From Mycobacterium sp. SMC-8 (GTDB lineage: Bacteria > Actinomycetota > Actinomycetes > Mycobacteriales > Mycobacteriaceae): a stretch of 64,000 bases of DNA. The stretch covers positions 1,674,001 through 1,738,000 of the forward strand of contig NZ_CP079865.1 of the NCBI RefSeq assembly GCF_025263565.1, in the 5' to 3' direction. How positions within the stretch are numbered: the stretch's first letter is position 1; every line of letters begins with the position of its first letter. The notes under the pieces are model-generated. The model was not told the DNA's origin. It ran no database searches and was given only the letters and a program-made list of their open reading frames with translations. Of this stretch, positions 17,498 through 27,344 are shown piece after piece. The translations under genes and the position numbers were made by a program.

Positions 17498-18729
17498 TAC
17501 TGCGTCACCGCCCGCGCCAGAGGGGACTTCTCCTTGCCGAGCTCGGCGCGCGCGATCGTGCGCATGTGCACCTCGTCGGGCCCGTCGAACAGCCGCATTG
17601 CGCGGTGCCAGCTGTACAGCCGGGCCAGCGGGAAGTCGTCGCACACCCCGGCGCCGCCGTGCACCTGGATGGCGCGGTCGATCACGTCGCAGGCCATCTG
17701 CGGTGCGACGGCCTTGATCTGCGCGACCAGCAGCTGGGCGTCCTTGCTCTTGTTGCCGTGCTGGTCGATGGTCCAGGCCGCTTTGTGGCACAGCAGCCGG
17801 GTCTGCTCGATCTCGTTGCGCGACTTCGCGATCGCCTCACGCACCACACCCTGTTCGGCCAGCGGCTTGCCGAACGCGACCCGCTTCTGCACGCGGTCGA
17901 CCATCAGCGCGAGTGCCCGCTCGGCTGCGCCGATGGCGCGCATGCAGTGGTGGATACGGCCCGGCCCGAGACGGGCCTGCGCGATCGCGAACCCGGAGCC
18001 TTCCTCGTCGAGCAGGTTCGACGCCGGCACCCGCACGTTGTCGAACACGATCTCGCAGTGCCCGTGCTGGTCCTGCCAGCCGAACACCGGTAGCGAGCGC
18101 TGGATGTCCACCCCCGGGGTGTCGGCCGGGACCAGGATCATCGACTGCTGACGGTGGCTGGGCCCGTCGGGGTTGGTGCGGCCCATCACGATCAGGATCT
18201 TGCAGCGCGGATCCGCGGCGCCGGTGATCCACCACTTGCGGCCGTTGATGACGTAGTCGTCGCCGTCGCGGAGCATGGTCGTCTCGATGTTGCGCGCGTC
18301 GCTGGAGGCCACCGCCGGTTCGGTCATCGCGAACGCGCTGCGGATCTCACCGGCCAGCAACGGCTCGAGCCACTGCTTGCGCTGCTCCTCGGTGGCGAAC
18401 AGGTGCAGGGTCTCCATGTTCCCGGTGTCGGGGGCGGCGCAGTTGGTGGCCTCGGGCGCGATTTCCATGCTCCAGCCGGTCAACTCGGCCAGCGGCGCGT
18501 ACTCCAGGTTCGACAGCCCGGACTCCGAGGGCAGGAACAGGTTCCACAGCCCGCGCTGCTTGGCTTCCTTCTTGAGGTCCTCGACCACCGGCGGGACGGT
18601 GTGGTCGTCGGGGCCGGCCTCGGCGCGGTAGCGGTGGTAGGACTCCTCGGCCGGGAACACGAGTTCGGTCATGAAGCCGGTCAACCGGTCGTGGTAATCC
18701 TGCGCCTTGGCTGACATCGCGAAGTCCAT
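17497..18729 (-). CDS. fadE2: Acyl-CoA dehydrogenase
   Basis: This 410-aa FAD-dependent acyl-CoA dehydrogenase shows [20 protein letters not shown] and [11 protein letters not shown] in the middle domain. The C-terminal helical domain has [32 protein letters not shown]. This pattern resembles ACAD10/11-like and FadE2-type enzymes, which may act on hydroxylated or unusual acyl chains. The start at ATG 18729 ([12 protein letters not shown]) is preferred; ATG 18717 is possible. It is the upstream partner of ptpB. Confidence 0.92.
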   Translation of the reverse strand: MDFAMSAKAQDYHDRLTGFMTELVFPAEESYHRYRAEAGPDDHTVPPVVEDLKKEAKQRGLWNLFLPSESGLSNLEYAPLAELTGWSMEIAPEATNCAAPDTGNMETLHLFATEEQRKQWLEPLLAGEIRSAFAMTEPAVASSDARNIETTMLRDGDDYVINGRKWWITGAADPRCKILIVMGRTNPDGPSHRQQSMILVPADTPGVDIQRSLPVFGWQDQHGHCEIVFDNVRVPASNLLDEEGSGFAIAQARLGPGRIHHCMRAIGAAERALALMVDRVQKRVAFGKPLAEQGVVREAIAKSRNEIEQTRLLCHKAAWTIDQHGNKSKDAQLLVAQIKAVAPQMACDVIDRAIQVHGGAGVCDDFPLARLYSWHRAMRLFDGPDEVHMRTIARAELGKEKSPLARAVTQ

Positions 18730-18798
18730 GACGGCCACGATATGACACGGGTAAATCGCGAGGTCCACCGCCTGATCAGGACGACGCCAGAACCGCCG

Positions 18799-19461
18799 TC
18801 ATTCGGCCCCGCGCCCCTGTCGGCTGTTGCGGTACGCGGCGCGGCGCAGCGAGGTGAGCCAGCGCGGCAGCAGGCTGATCTCGGTGCCGCTGCGGACCGT
18901 CGGATCGAAGGGCTGATCGCATCCCGGATCGCCGGCCCGCAGCTCGCGGTCGAACGTCAGCCTCGCCAGATTGGCGAAAGGTCCTGTGCCATGCGCCTGT
19001 TCGACGTCGAACTCGATGGTGCCGGTGCGGACACGGTCGCTGATCGCGGACAGAGACAGGCCGTCGCCGTCGGGCGGCGTGCGCAGCTGAGCGCGCAACC
19101 AGAACACGCCGCCGCGGTAGCCGAGCGGCATCAGCGTCGAGTACGGCGCCGCAGGCCACGACGCGACGGGCCGCAGCGCGACCCGGGCCGCCGACGACAC
19201 CGTGAGCACGTCCCACGGGCCGTCCGCATCGGCGAGCATCCGCCAGGCCAGGCCCGCGAAGTCCGGCAGCGCCCCGGGCGTCCCGGCACCCTTGGAGACG
19301 CGCCCGATCACGTCACCGGAGACCAGCGGCAGGCCTTCGCCGGCGGGCGCCAGACGGGTCACGGTGCCGCCGCAGAGCACCCCGGTGGGATGGAACACGC
19401 GCTTGTCACGCAGCGCCGCCCCCGCTTTGAGCGGCAGTGTGGTCAGGTCTGAGAGAGCCAT
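18799..19461 (-). CDS. Catalase-superfamily-like protein of unknown function
   Basis: This 220-aa protein has RVFHPTGVLCGGTVTRL (residues 21-37), followed by a PLVSGDVIGRVSKGAGTPGALPDFAGLAWRM stretch. The layout parallels the catalase core, where a His precedes a beta strand and an RFS-like strand leads to a DARGFA segment. It is less than half the length of a catalase, and I cannot find the heme-ligating Tyr motif. It could therefore be a minimal catalase-fold relative or something unrelated. The start is ATG 19461. It is divergent from a Rieske-FAD oxidoreductase gene with a 106-bp gap, suggesting shared regulation. Confidence 0.55.
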   Translation of the reverse strand: MALSDLTTLPLKAGAALRDKRVFHPTGVLCGGTVTRLAPAGEGLPLVSGDVIGRVSKGAGTPGALPDFAGLAWRMLADADGPWDVLTVSSAARVALRPVASWPAAPYSTLMPLGYRGGVFWLRAQLRTPPDGDGLSLSAISDRVRTGTIEFDVEQAHGTGPFANLARLTFDRELRAGDPGCDQPFDPTVRSGTEISLLPRWLTSLRRAAYRNSRQGRGAE

Positions 19462-19567
19462 GCGTCCTGTCTGCCCGCTCCCGGGCCGATGAAACGCGTG
19501 CCTGCGGCGATGGTGACGGACAAACACGCGGCGTTTGAGCAGGGGCGGACCGGGTAAACCGCGCGCC

Positions 19568-21082
19568 ATGTCCTCGCTGTGGACCGAAGACCGGATCGAA
19601 AGCCCTTCCAGCCCGGATGAAGTGGCGCGGGTGCGCGCCGCCGACGTAGTGGTCGTCGGCGCCGGGATCACCGGCCTGACCACCGCCGTGCTGCTCGCGA
19701 GGGCCGGCAAGAAGGTGGTGGTGGTCGAGGCGCGCCGCGTCGGGGCGTGCGCGACGGGCAACACCACCGGCAAGGTCAGCGTGCTGCAGGGCAGCAAACT
19801 GGCCAGGATCGGGTCCAAGCACGGCGCCGATGTGCTGAACGCCTACGTCACCGGCAACGCCGAGGGCCGGGACTGGCTGGTCCGCTACCACGACGACCAC
19901 GGGCTGGCCTACCAGCGCCAGGACGATCACGCCTACGCGCAGGCCGAATCTGGGATCGGTACCGCCCGTGACATTCTCGCCGCGTGCCGGGAGGCCGGTG
20001 TCGACGCGCAGTGGGTCGACGAGGCCGACGTGCCGTTTCCGTTCCGCGGCGGGGTGCGGGTTCGCGAGCAGGCGCAGATCGACCCGATTCCTTACCTGGG
20101 CAGCTTGGTCACCGAACTGGAGAGACACGGCGGCACCCTGCTGCAGGGCGTGCGTGTCACCTCCGTCGCCGGTACCGGTCCGGTGCGAGTTCGATTGCGG
20201 CTCAGCGAGATCGAACAGGACTCGCGCGATCAGCAGTTCGTCGTCGCCGCCGGGCACTGTGTGCTCGCGACCGGAATACCGATTCTGGACCGCGGCATGT
20301 TCTTCGCGCGCGTCGAGCCGGAGCGCTCCTACTGCCTGGCGTTCGACGTGCCGGGTGACATCACCACGGCGATGTACATCGCGGTGGACAGTCCGACCCG
20401 CTCGGTGCGGTACGCGCCGCGGCCGTCCGGCGACAAGCTGATCGTCGGCGGCGCCGGACACACGGTGGGTCGCGCCGACAGCCCGAAGAAGGCGGTCGAG
20501 GAGCTGGCGCACTGGGCCGCGCTGCATTACCCCGGTGCGGTGCAGACGCACTACTGGTCGGCGCAGGACTATCACCCCGACGACGAGATCCCCTTCGTCG
20601 GGCCGATCCTGCCCGGACACGACAGTGTGCTGGTGGCAACGGGTTTCGACAAATGGGGGATGACCAACGGGGTCGCGGCGGCACTCGCGCTGTCGGCGCG
20701 GATCCTCGGCGGCCGGATGGACTGGGCACAGGCATTCGCGAGCTGGCGGGCCCACGAGCTGCGCGGCATCTCGACGGCGGTGCAACTGAACCTCAAGGTC
20801 GGATTGCACCTGGCCAACGGCTGGGTCCACCCGCTGGGCGGCCATGACATGAGGCCGGCCGAAGGCGAGGGGGTGGTCACCGGGCCGCCGTGGCGCCGAC
20901 GGGCGATCAGCGTGGTCGACGGCGTGCAGCGCACGGTCTTGCCCGTCTGCCCGCACCTGGGCGGCATCGTGCGATGGAACGACTCGGACTGCGCCTGGGA
21001 GTGCCCGCTGCACGGATCGCGGTTCGCCCCCGACGGCGCGCTGCTGGAGGGTCCGGCCACCCGCGGCCTGACCGCCGGCTAG
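19568..21082 (+). CDS. FAD-dependent oxidoreductase with C-terminal Rieske domain
   Basis: This 504-aa protein has a DAO-type FAD fold at the N-terminus (ADVVVVGAGITGLTTAVLLARAGKKVVVVEA). A C-terminal Rieske [2Fe-2S] domain binds its cluster through CPHLGG and CPLHGSRF (about residues 455-490). Such fusions pass electrons between a flavin and an iron-sulfur cluster; the substrate is an unknown amine or reduced compound. The ATG at 19568 (MSSLWTEDR) fits the family start. The opposite gene encodes a catalase-like protein, suggesting the pair may deal with peroxide made by the oxidase. That link is inference. Confidence 0.9.
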   Translation: MSSLWTEDRIESPSSPDEVARVRAADVVVVGAGITGLTTAVLLARAGKKVVVVEARRVGACATGNTTGKVSVLQGSKLARIGSKHGADVLNAYVTGNAEGRDWLVRYHDDHGLAYQRQDDHAYAQAESGIGTARDILAACREAGVDAQWVDEADVPFPFRGGVRVREQAQIDPIPYLGSLVTELERHGGTLLQGVRVTSVAGTGPVRVRLRLSEIEQDSRDQQFVVAAGHCVLATGIPILDRGMFFARVEPERSYCLAFDVPGDITTAMYIAVDSPTRSVRYAPRPSGDKLIVGGAGHTVGRADSPKKAVEELAHWAALHYPGAVQTHYWSAQDYHPDDEIPFVGPILPGHDSVLVATGFDKWGMTNGVAAALALSARILGGRMDWAQAFASWRAHELRGISTAVQLNLKVGLHLANGWVHPLGGHDMRPAEGEGVVTGPPWRRRAISVVDGVQRTVLPVCPHLGGIVRWNDSDCAWECPLHGSRFAPDGALLEGPATRGLTAG

Positions 21083-21085
21083 CCG

Positions 21086-22054
21086 TCACGCGCGCAGCGT
21101 GTCGGACGGGTTGCGCCCGTAGGCTTCCCGGTACATCGATGCGAAGCGCCCGGTGTGCGCGAATCCCCAACGCGCCGCGACGATCTGGACCGTGGTGTCA
21201 CCCGGGTCGGCTTTGACGAGCTCGCGGTGCGCGTGATCCATGCGCACCCTCCGCACATACTCCATCGGGGTCATGTCCAGGTGCCGGCGAAACATGTACT
21301 GCAACGCCCGCGGCGTCACGTGGATGCTCTCGGCGATGTCGGCCAGCGCGATGTCGCTGTCGGCGTTGCTCTCGATGTACGACGCCGCCCGCCGCACCAG
21401 CGGCGGTTTGGCTTCGTTGCGGTCAGCTGACGTGGGCTCGGTGGCGGCGTTAGTCGGGAACGCCGCGAGCACTGTGGCCGCGAGCATGGACGCGGTGGTC
21501 GACGCCACGAGGCGCGTCGGTTCCGGACCGTCGGAATGCACTACGGTGCGCACGAACTCGATGGCGGCGTTGAGCTGTTGCTCCGCCTGCGCCGAGACCG
21601 GGCGGTGGTCGAGGAGGCGCAGGGGGGCGGCGGCCCGGCCGCGCTCCGGCGCGGCGACCCGGTCCAGCAGCGTGGTGTCGAACATCGTCAGGTCGTAGGT
21701 CGCTTCGCAGACCCGGCCCGAATACGGGAGCTCAGGCGGGGAGAGCAGCGTGACGTCACCCGGCGCGAAGACGTCCTGCGGTTCCCCGATGAAGTCTTCC
21801 TCGATACAGCCTTCGTGCACCCGGCACAGGCAGATCTTGCCCAGCGGGGCGGCGTCGTAGGACATGTGGAAGTCGAGCCGAAGCTCGTCGTAGTTGACCG
21901 GTCCGAGCCAGCGCCGGTCGATGCGGGCCGCGGCCCGCTCACCCTCTCCGGCAGTGATGGACATCTTCGTGTACGCACGTACCAGAAAGTCTTCGGTGGC
22001 CTCGAGCGTGTGACCTTCGAAGTGAAGAGCCTGGTGTGAAGTCGCTGTCTGCAT
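21086..22054 (-). CDS. AraC-family transcriptional regulator
   Basis: This 322-aa regulator has a C-terminal double HTH of AraC/XylS type. It includes IALADIAESIHVTPRALQYMFRRHLDMTPMEYVRRVRM and AARWGFAHTGRFASMYREAYG, with an N-terminal cupin-like sensing part. The start at ATG 22054 (MQTATSHQALHF) is preferred. The frame is open to 22228, but that extra stretch has many A/T third positions and does not look coding. The stop lies 3 bp from the convergent oxidoreductase gene. It is divergent from a two-component system across 264 bp. The inducer and targets are unknown. Confidence 0.85.
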   Translation of the reverse strand: MQTATSHQALHFEGHTLEATEDFLVRAYTKMSITAGEGERAAARIDRRWLGPVNYDELRLDFHMSYDAAPLGKICLCRVHEGCIEEDFIGEPQDVFAPGDVTLLSPPELPYSGRVCEATYDLTMFDTTLLDRVAAPERGRAAAPLRLLDHRPVSAQAEQQLNAAIEFVRTVVHSDGPEPTRLVASTTASMLAATVLAAFPTNAATEPTSADRNEAKPPLVRRAASYIESNADSDIALADIAESIHVTPRALQYMFRRHLDMTPMEYVRRVRMDHAHRELVKADPGDTTVQIVAARWGFAHTGRFASMYREAYGRNPSDTLRA

Positions 22055-22318
22055 GCTGCTACCCCGCAACTCGCGGTGTACTACGGGGCGGTGGCTTCGC
22101 CCCCCGGCTTGGGCCAGCATAGCGGAATGGTCGCGGAAAGCCTGGTTACGTAGCCCGCCTATCCGGAAGAGGGCCTTCGACGTGCTGCGCAGGATGTCCC
22201 GGTAATCGAACACCAAGCTCGTCGACATCGCCGAGCGTATCGCGCAACGGGATCACACCGACGAGGAACGCCGCATCGGCGGACCTTTGCTGTGCGAAGC
22301 TGTGCGCATGGTGGGGCG

Positions 22319-22960
22319 ATGACCGGGCAGAGGGTGCGCGTGGTGGTCGGTGACGACCACCCGATGTTCCGCGACGGGGTGGTGCGGGCGCTGCAGTCGA
22401 GCGGGTCGATCGACGTGGTCGCCGAGGCCGACGACGGGACCACCGCGCTGGCCGCGATCCGCGAGCACCGGCCCGAGGTCGCGCTGCTGGACTACCGGAT
22501 GCCCGGCATGGACGGCGCCGAGGTGGCCGCGGCCGTGGTGCGTGACCGGCTGGTCACGCGTGTGCTGCTGCTCTCGGCGCACGACGAGTCGGCCATCGTC
22601 TACCGGGCTCTGCAGGACGGGGCCGCCGGGTTCCTGCCCAAGGAGTCCACGCGCAGCGAACTGGTCAATGCGGTGCTGGACTGCGCCGAGGGCCGCGACG
22701 TCGTCGCTCCCGCGCTCACGGCCGGGCTCGCCGGGGAGATCCGCCGGCGCGCGGAGCCCGACGGGCCGGTGCTGAGCCCGCGGGAACGTGAGGTGCTGGC
22801 GCTGATCGCCGCGGGCAGCAGCATCCCGGCCATGGCCAAGGAGCTCTTCCTGGCCCCGTCGACGGTCAAGACGCATGTGCAGCGTCTCTACGAGAAGCTC
22901 GGCGTCAGCGATCGGGCGGCGGCTGTCGCCGAGGCCATGCGGCGCAAGCTGCTGGACTGA
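22319..22960 (+). CDS. NarL/LuxR-type response regulator
   Basis: This is a 213-aa response regulator. The receiver domain has acidic DDHPMFRDG, phospho-acceptor Asp58 in ALLDYRMPGMDG and a conserved Lys in FLPKEST. The LuxR HTH (about 145-210) contains LSPREREVLALIAAG and APSTVKTHVQRLYEKLGV. The start at ATG 22319 fits the receiver-domain N-terminus. It is 2 bp upstream of its sensor kinase, so they form a pair. The target genes are unknown. Confidence 0.93.
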   Translation: MTGQRVRVVVGDDHPMFRDGVVRALQSSGSIDVVAEADDGTTALAAIREHRPEVALLDYRMPGMDGAEVAAAVVRDRLVTRVLLLSAHDESAIVYRALQDGAAGFLPKESTRSELVNAVLDCAEGRDVVAPALTAGLAGEIRRRAEPDGPVLSPREREVLALIAAGSSIPAMAKELFLAPSTVKTHVQRLYEKLGVSDRAAAVAEAMRRKLLD

Positions 22961-22962
22961 CC

Positions 22963-24147
22963 ATGACCGGCCTGTGGAGCTCCTGGCGGGACTACCTGAC
23001 CAGCGAGCCGGTGCGTGTGTCGGCGGTGCTGCGGCTGCCGCTGATCGCGCTGATCGGGGTGCTGGTGTGGATCTGGGAGGTGGACCACTGGCTCCCGCAG
23101 CTGTACGCGGTGATCCTCGGCGGCTACGCGGCCGTCGCGGTCGCCTGGCTGGTCGCCGTGTCGCGGGGACCGGTGCCCCGCTGGGCCGATTGGGCGTCCA
23201 CCGCGGTGGATCTGCTCGTCATCATCGCGCTGTGCCTGGTCTCGGGCGGCGCGACGGCCGCGCTGCTGCCGGTGTTCTTTCTGCTGCCCATCTCGGTCGC
23301 GTTCCAGGACCGGCCGGCCCTGAGCGCGGTCATCGGCGCGATCACCGCGCTCGGCTATCTGACGGTGTGGATCTTCTACTCCAAGCGCGACGACACCGTC
23401 GGGTTGCCGAACATGGTCTACACCCATTTCGGGTTCATGGTGTGGATGGCGGTGGCGACGACGGCGCTGAGCTTCGTGCTGGCCCGGCGGGCGGTGCGGC
23501 TGAAAGCGTTGCAGCAGATGCGTGTCCAGCTGGTCTCGGAGGCGATGGAGTCGGACGAGCGGCACAGCCGCGAGGTGGCCGAGCACCTGCACGACGGACC
23601 GCTGCAGACACTGCTCGCGGCACGGTTGGAGCTTGACGAGGCCAGGGAACGCCATCCCGACCCGGCGCTGGACACCGTGTACGAAGCCCTGCAGCAGACC
23701 GCGACCGGCCTGCGGTCGACGGTGACCGAACTGCACCCGCAGGTGCTGGCGCAGCTGGGACTGACCGCGGGTGTGCGAGAGCTGTTGCGGCAGTTCCAGT
23801 CCCGTCACGACATCGAGGTACTCGCCGTGCTCGAGGAGGTCGGCACACCGCAGTCACAGGCCCTGATGTACCGGGCTGCCCGCGAACTCCTGACCAACGT
23901 CGGCAAGCACGCCGGCGCCACCACGGTGCGCGTCGGCCTGTGCCGGCGCGGCGACCGCGTCGTGCTCACCGTCGCCGACGACGGCCGCGGGTTCGACCCC
24001 GACACAGTCGGGAAGTCGTTGGCGCAGGGCCATATCGGGCTGGGCTCGCTGCTGGCCCGGTTCGACGCGATGGGCGGGGCGATGCGCGTCACCTCGAATC
24101 CCGGGACGGGCACCGAGGTGACGGCGACCTCGCCGCCGGAGCGCTAG
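22963..24147 (+). CDS. HisKA_3-type sensor histidine kinase
   Basis: This 394-aa kinase has about six N-terminal membrane segments (residues 20-175), so it senses a membrane or membrane-permeable signal. The dimerisation domain of the NarX/DesK type has [17 protein letters not shown], with phospho-His210. The ATPase has N-box [21 protein letters not shown] and GHIGLGSL. It is paired with the LuxR-type regulator just upstream. Its stop overlaps the pntB stop from the other strand by 4 bp (CTAG), leaving no terminator space. Confidence 0.93.
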   Translation: MTGLWSSWRDYLTSEPVRVSAVLRLPLIALIGVLVWIWEVDHWLPQLYAVILGGYAAVAVAWLVAVSRGPVPRWADWASTAVDLLVIIALCLVSGGATAALLPVFFLLPISVAFQDRPALSAVIGAITALGYLTVWIFYSKRDDTVGLPNMVYTHFGFMVWMAVATTALSFVLARRAVRLKALQQMRVQLVSEAMESDERHSREVAEHLHDGPLQTLLAARLELDEARERHPDPALDTVYEALQQTATGLRSTVTELHPQVLAQLGLTAGVRELLRQFQSRHDIEVLAVLEEVGTPQSQALMYRAARELLTNVGKHAGATTVRVGLCRRGDRVVLTVADDGRGFDPDTVGKSLAQGHIGLGSLLARFDAMGGAMRVTSNPGTGTEVTATSPPER

Positions 24148-25583
24148 ACCCGTTCGGTGACCGACAACGCCGCGTTGATGGCGTCGACGCGGTCCTTGGC
24201 ATCGCCGAACAGCATCTGGGTGTTCTCGCGGAAGAACAGCGGGTTCTGCACGCCGGCGTAGCCCGACGCCATCGACCGCTTGAACACGATGACGTTGTCG
24301 GCGTTCCAGACCGTCAGCACCGGCATGCCGGCGATGGGGCTGCCCGGGTCCTCCGAGGCGGCCGGGTTGACGGTGTCGTTGGCGCCGATGACGAGCACCA
24401 CGGAGGTGCCGTCGAAGTCGTCGTTGATCTCGTCCATCTCCAGCACGATGTCGTAGGGCACCTTGGCCTCGGCCAGCAGCACGTTCATGTGACCGGGCAG
24501 CCGGCCGGCGACGGGATGGATGCCGAACCGGACGTTGACGCCGCGATCGCGCAGTTTGCGGGTCAGCTCGGCGACACCGTACTGGGCTTGGGCGACGGCC
24601 ATGCCGTAGCCGGGGGTGATGATCACCGAGTCGGCCGAGGCGAGCAGTTCGGCCGCACCCTCGGCGGTGATCTCGCGGTGCTCTCCGTAATCCTTGTCCT
24701 CGGCCGGCCCTGCCTCGATGCCGAAACCGCCTGCGATCACCGAGATGAACGAGCGGTTCATCGCCTTGCACATGATGTAGGACAGGTAGGCACCCGAGGA
24801 GCCGACCAGCGCACCGGTGACGATCAGCAGGTCGTTGCCGAGCAGGAAGCCGGCCGCGGCCGCGGCCCACCCCGAGTAGCTGTTGAGCATCGACACCACG
24901 ACCGGCATGTCGCCGCCGCCGATCGAGGCCACCAGATGCCAGCCCAGCAGCAGCGCCAGCACGGTCACCACGATCAGCAGCCACAGCTGCGGGTCGATGA
25001 CGAACCACACGGTGAGCGCGAAGAACACCACCAGCGCGCCGACGTTGAGCAGGTTCTTGCCGGGCAGCATCATCGGCGCGGATTTCATCCGCGCGGACAG
25101 CTTCAGGTTGGCCACGATGGATCCGGTGAACGTCACCGCGCCGATGAACACACCGATGACGACCTCACCGGAGTGGATGCCCAGCATGCCTTCGCCTGCC
25201 AGTTGCGCGGCTTCGGCGCCGCCCGGGTCGGCCTCCACGTGCAGATAACCGTTCCAGCCGACCACCACGGCGGCCAGACCGACGAAACTGTGCAGCAGGG
25301 CGATCAATTCGGGCATGCCGGTCATTTCCACGAGCTTGGCCCGCCACAGCCCGATCGCGGCGCCGATGGCCATCGCGACGACCAGCAGGCCCAGGCCGAG
25401 CGGCTCGATATGGCGGGCGATCGCCAGGGCGATGGTCGCGATCAGCGCCACGGTCATCCCGACGATGCCGAAAGTGATTCCCGCCCGGGCGGTCTCGTGC
25501 TTGGACAGCCCGGCCAGGGCCAGGATGAACAGCAGGGCCGCGACGACGTACGCGGCGGTGGCGGCGGTTTCCAGGGTGAACAT
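24144..25583 (-). CDS. pntB: Proton-translocating NAD(P) transhydrogenase, beta subunit
   Basis: This 479-aa membrane subunit, with PntA, couples proton re-entry to hydride transfer from NADH to NADP+, supplying NADPH. Residues 1-250 hold about nine membrane helices (for example [25 protein letters not shown] and [21 protein letters not shown]). The C-terminal domain III binds NADP(H) with [33 protein letters not shown] and [14 protein letters not shown]. Length and motifs are standard. It lies 4 bp downstream of pntA. It is equivalent to Rv0157. Confidence 0.96.
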   Translation of the reverse strand: MFTLETAATAAYVVAALLFILALAGLSKHETARAGITFGIVGMTVALIATIALAIARHIEPLGLGLLVVAMAIGAAIGLWRAKLVEMTGMPELIALLHSFVGLAAVVVGWNGYLHVEADPGGAEAAQLAGEGMLGIHSGEVVIGVFIGAVTFTGSIVANLKLSARMKSAPMMLPGKNLLNVGALVVFFALTVWFVIDPQLWLLIVVTVLALLLGWHLVASIGGGDMPVVVSMLNSYSGWAAAAAGFLLGNDLLIVTGALVGSSGAYLSYIMCKAMNRSFISVIAGGFGIEAGPAEDKDYGEHREITAEGAAELLASADSVIITPGYGMAVAQAQYGVAELTRKLRDRGVNVRFGIHPVAGRLPGHMNVLLAEAKVPYDIVLEMDEINDDFDGTSVVLVIGANDTVNPAASEDPGSPIAGMPVLTVWNADNVIVFKRSMASGYAGVQNPLFFRENTQMLFGDAKDRVDAINAALSVTERV

Positions 25584-25587
25584 GGTT

Positions 25588-27138
25588 CTAGCTCCTCGAG
25601 AACATCGCCAGCATGCGGCGTGTCACCGCGAAGCCGCCGAAGATGTTGATGCTGGCCAGCAGGATCGCGACGAAGGCCAACCCGGTGATCAGCGCGCCAC
25701 CGGAGTCCAGGTCGTGCCCGATCTGCAACAGCGCGCCGACGACGATGATCCCGGAGATCGCGTTGGTCACCGACATCAGCGGGGTGTGCAGGGCGTGGTG
25801 GACGTTGCCGATCACGTAGTAGCCGATCACGATCGCCAGCGCGAACACCGTCAGGTGCACCTGCAGCGCCGCCGGGGACAGTGCGATGAGCGCGAACACC
25901 GCCGCCGCGACGGCGAACGTCAGCCCCAGCCGGCGTCCGGCCGTCATCGGCTTCTTGGCCGGTTTCTGTTCAACCGGGGCGGCGGGGATGGCGGCCGCGG
26001 GCGCGGCCGAGACCTGCACCGGGGGCGGCGGCCAGGTGATGGCGCCGTCGCGCACCACCGTCACCGAACGCTGGACCACGTCGTCGAAGTCCAGGTCGAG
26101 CCGGCCGTCCTTGTTCGGGGTCAGCAGCTTGAGCAGGTTCACCAGGTTGGTGCCGTAGAGCTGGGACGCCTGGGCCGGCAGCCGCCCGGCGAGGTCGGTG
26201 TAGCCGATGATGGTCACGCCGTTGTCGGTCACGATCGCCTGATCCTTGACGGTGCCCTCCACATTGCCGCCGTTGGCCGCAGCCATGTCGACGATCACGC
26301 TGCCAGGCTTCATCGACGCGACCATCTCGGCGGTGATGATGCGCGGCGCCGGCCTACCCGGGATCAGCGCGGTGGTGATGATGATGTCGACGTCCTTGGA
26401 CTGCTCGGCGTACAGCGCCGCCTCGCGGGCCTTGTAGTCCTCGCCCATCTCCTTGGCGTAGCCGGTGGCCGACACCTCGGCCGCCGCCGGGTCCACGGCC
26501 AGGTACTCCCCGCCCAGCGAGGCGACCTGGTCGGCCACCTCCGGACGCGGGTCGGTGGCCCGCACGATCGCGCCGAGGCTGCCCGCGGCCCCGATCGCGG
26601 CCAGACCTGCCACGCCGGCGCCGACGACGAGCACCTTGGCCGGCGGCACCTTGCCCGCCGCGGTCACCTGACCGGTGAAGAACCGGCCGAACCGGTGGGC
26701 GGCCTCGACCACGGCGCGGTACCCGGCGATGTTGGCCATCGAGGACAGCACGTCCAGCGACTGGGCCCGCGAGATGCGCGGCACCGCGTCCATGGCCAGC
26801 ACGGTGACCGGCCGGGTGGCCAGCTGTTCGAGCAGCTCGGGCTTCAGCGCCGGGGAGATCAGGCTGATCAGCGTCGCGCCGTCGCGCAGCCCGGCGATCT
26901 CGGCCGGGGTCGGCGCGTTGACCTTCAGCACGACGTCAGACGACAGCACCTGATACGTCGACTCGACGATTCCCGCCCCGGCCTCGGCGTACGCGTCATC
27001 GGAGAAGCTCGCCGCAGCACCCGCGCCGGACTCCACGACCACCTCGTAGCCGAGCTTGATGAGTTGCCCCACCGTCTGCGGGGTCGCGGCGACACGCGTC
27101 TCTCCGAGCAGTGACTCTCTCGGTATCCCGATGATCAT
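25588..27138 (-). CDS. pntA: NAD(P) transhydrogenase, alpha subunit (single-chain form)
   Basis: This 516-aa subunit is one polypeptide. The first about 370 residues form the NAD(H)-binding domain I ([20 protein letters not shown] and the Rossmann piece [22 protein letters not shown]). A linker rich in Ala/Pro leads to four membrane helices (from about 400) including [18 protein letters not shown]. In M. tuberculosis, as I recall, this is split into PntAa and PntAb, whereas here it has the E. coli-like fused form. The ATG at 27138 lacks a clear Shine-Dalgarno and is preceded by a structured leader at 27157-27228. Confidence 0.95.
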   Translation of the reverse strand: MIIGIPRESLLGETRVAATPQTVGQLIKLGYEVVVESGAGAAASFSDDAYAEAGAGIVESTYQVLSSDVVLKVNAPTPAEIAGLRDGATLISLISPALKPELLEQLATRPVTVLAMDAVPRISRAQSLDVLSSMANIAGYRAVVEAAHRFGRFFTGQVTAAGKVPPAKVLVVGAGVAGLAAIGAAGSLGAIVRATDPRPEVADQVASLGGEYLAVDPAAAEVSATGYAKEMGEDYKAREAALYAEQSKDVDIIITTALIPGRPAPRIITAEMVASMKPGSVIVDMAAANGGNVEGTVKDQAIVTDNGVTIIGYTDLAGRLPAQASQLYGTNLVNLLKLLTPNKDGRLDLDFDDVVQRSVTVVRDGAITWPPPPVQVSAAPAAAIPAAPVEQKPAKKPMTAGRRLGLTFAVAAAVFALIALSPAALQVHLTVFALAIVIGYYVIGNVHHALHTPLMSVTNAISGIIVVGALLQIGHDLDSGGALITGLAFVAILLASINIFGGFAVTRRMLAMFSRS

Positions 27139-27156
27139 CGATATCGATCCGATCTA

Positions 27157-27228
27157 AGCTTTGTCCGGGTGTGTGGACGGAACGCTGGTGCGCACTCCGG
27201 CACCGTCCTTCGTTGGACGGATAAAGCT
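27157..27228 (-). promoter_or_regulatory. Structured 5' leader of pntAB, candidate cis-regulatory RNA
   Basis: Read on the minus strand, AGCTTT (27228-27223) pairs with AAAGCT (27162-27157), closing a region that can hold three hairpins. These are CCGTCC/GGACGG with loop AACGAA (27220-27203), GGTGC/GCACC, and GTCC/GGAC next to the closing stem. TACACT, a -10-like box, lies just upstream (about 27233-27238, minus). The layout is that of a four-way junction ending 18 bases before the pntA ATG. It matches no riboswitch class I recognise. The pairing is seen by eye only. Confidence 0.4.
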
Positions 27229-27261
27229 GTCAGTGTAGGAGAGCCCGCACCGCGGCCTGCA

Positions 27262-27277
27262 CCCCCGTCGGCGGGGG
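27262..27277. other. GC-rich stem-loop upstream of the ABC transporter operon
   Basis: CCCCCG (27262-27267) and CGGGGG (27272-27277) form a perfect 6-bp stem with a 4-base loop. The site lies about 70 bp before the permease start and upstream of the pntA leader on the other strand. It may be a terminator-like or protein-binding site; no T-run follows. Confidence 0.3.
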
Positions 27278-27344
27278 CGCCAGAATTTCACTCGTCGTGA
27301 GCGCAGCCATTCCCCGATCGTGACGCATCCGTCAATGTCTGCCG

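Noticed and set aside
22055..22228. N-terminal extension of the AraC regulator
   Set aside because: Many A/T third positions and a likely promoter box inside; it does not read like coding DNA of this genome.
23940..27114. Long plus-strand frames opposite pntA/pntB
   Set aside because: Antisense shadows; pntA and pntB have full family motifs on the other strand.
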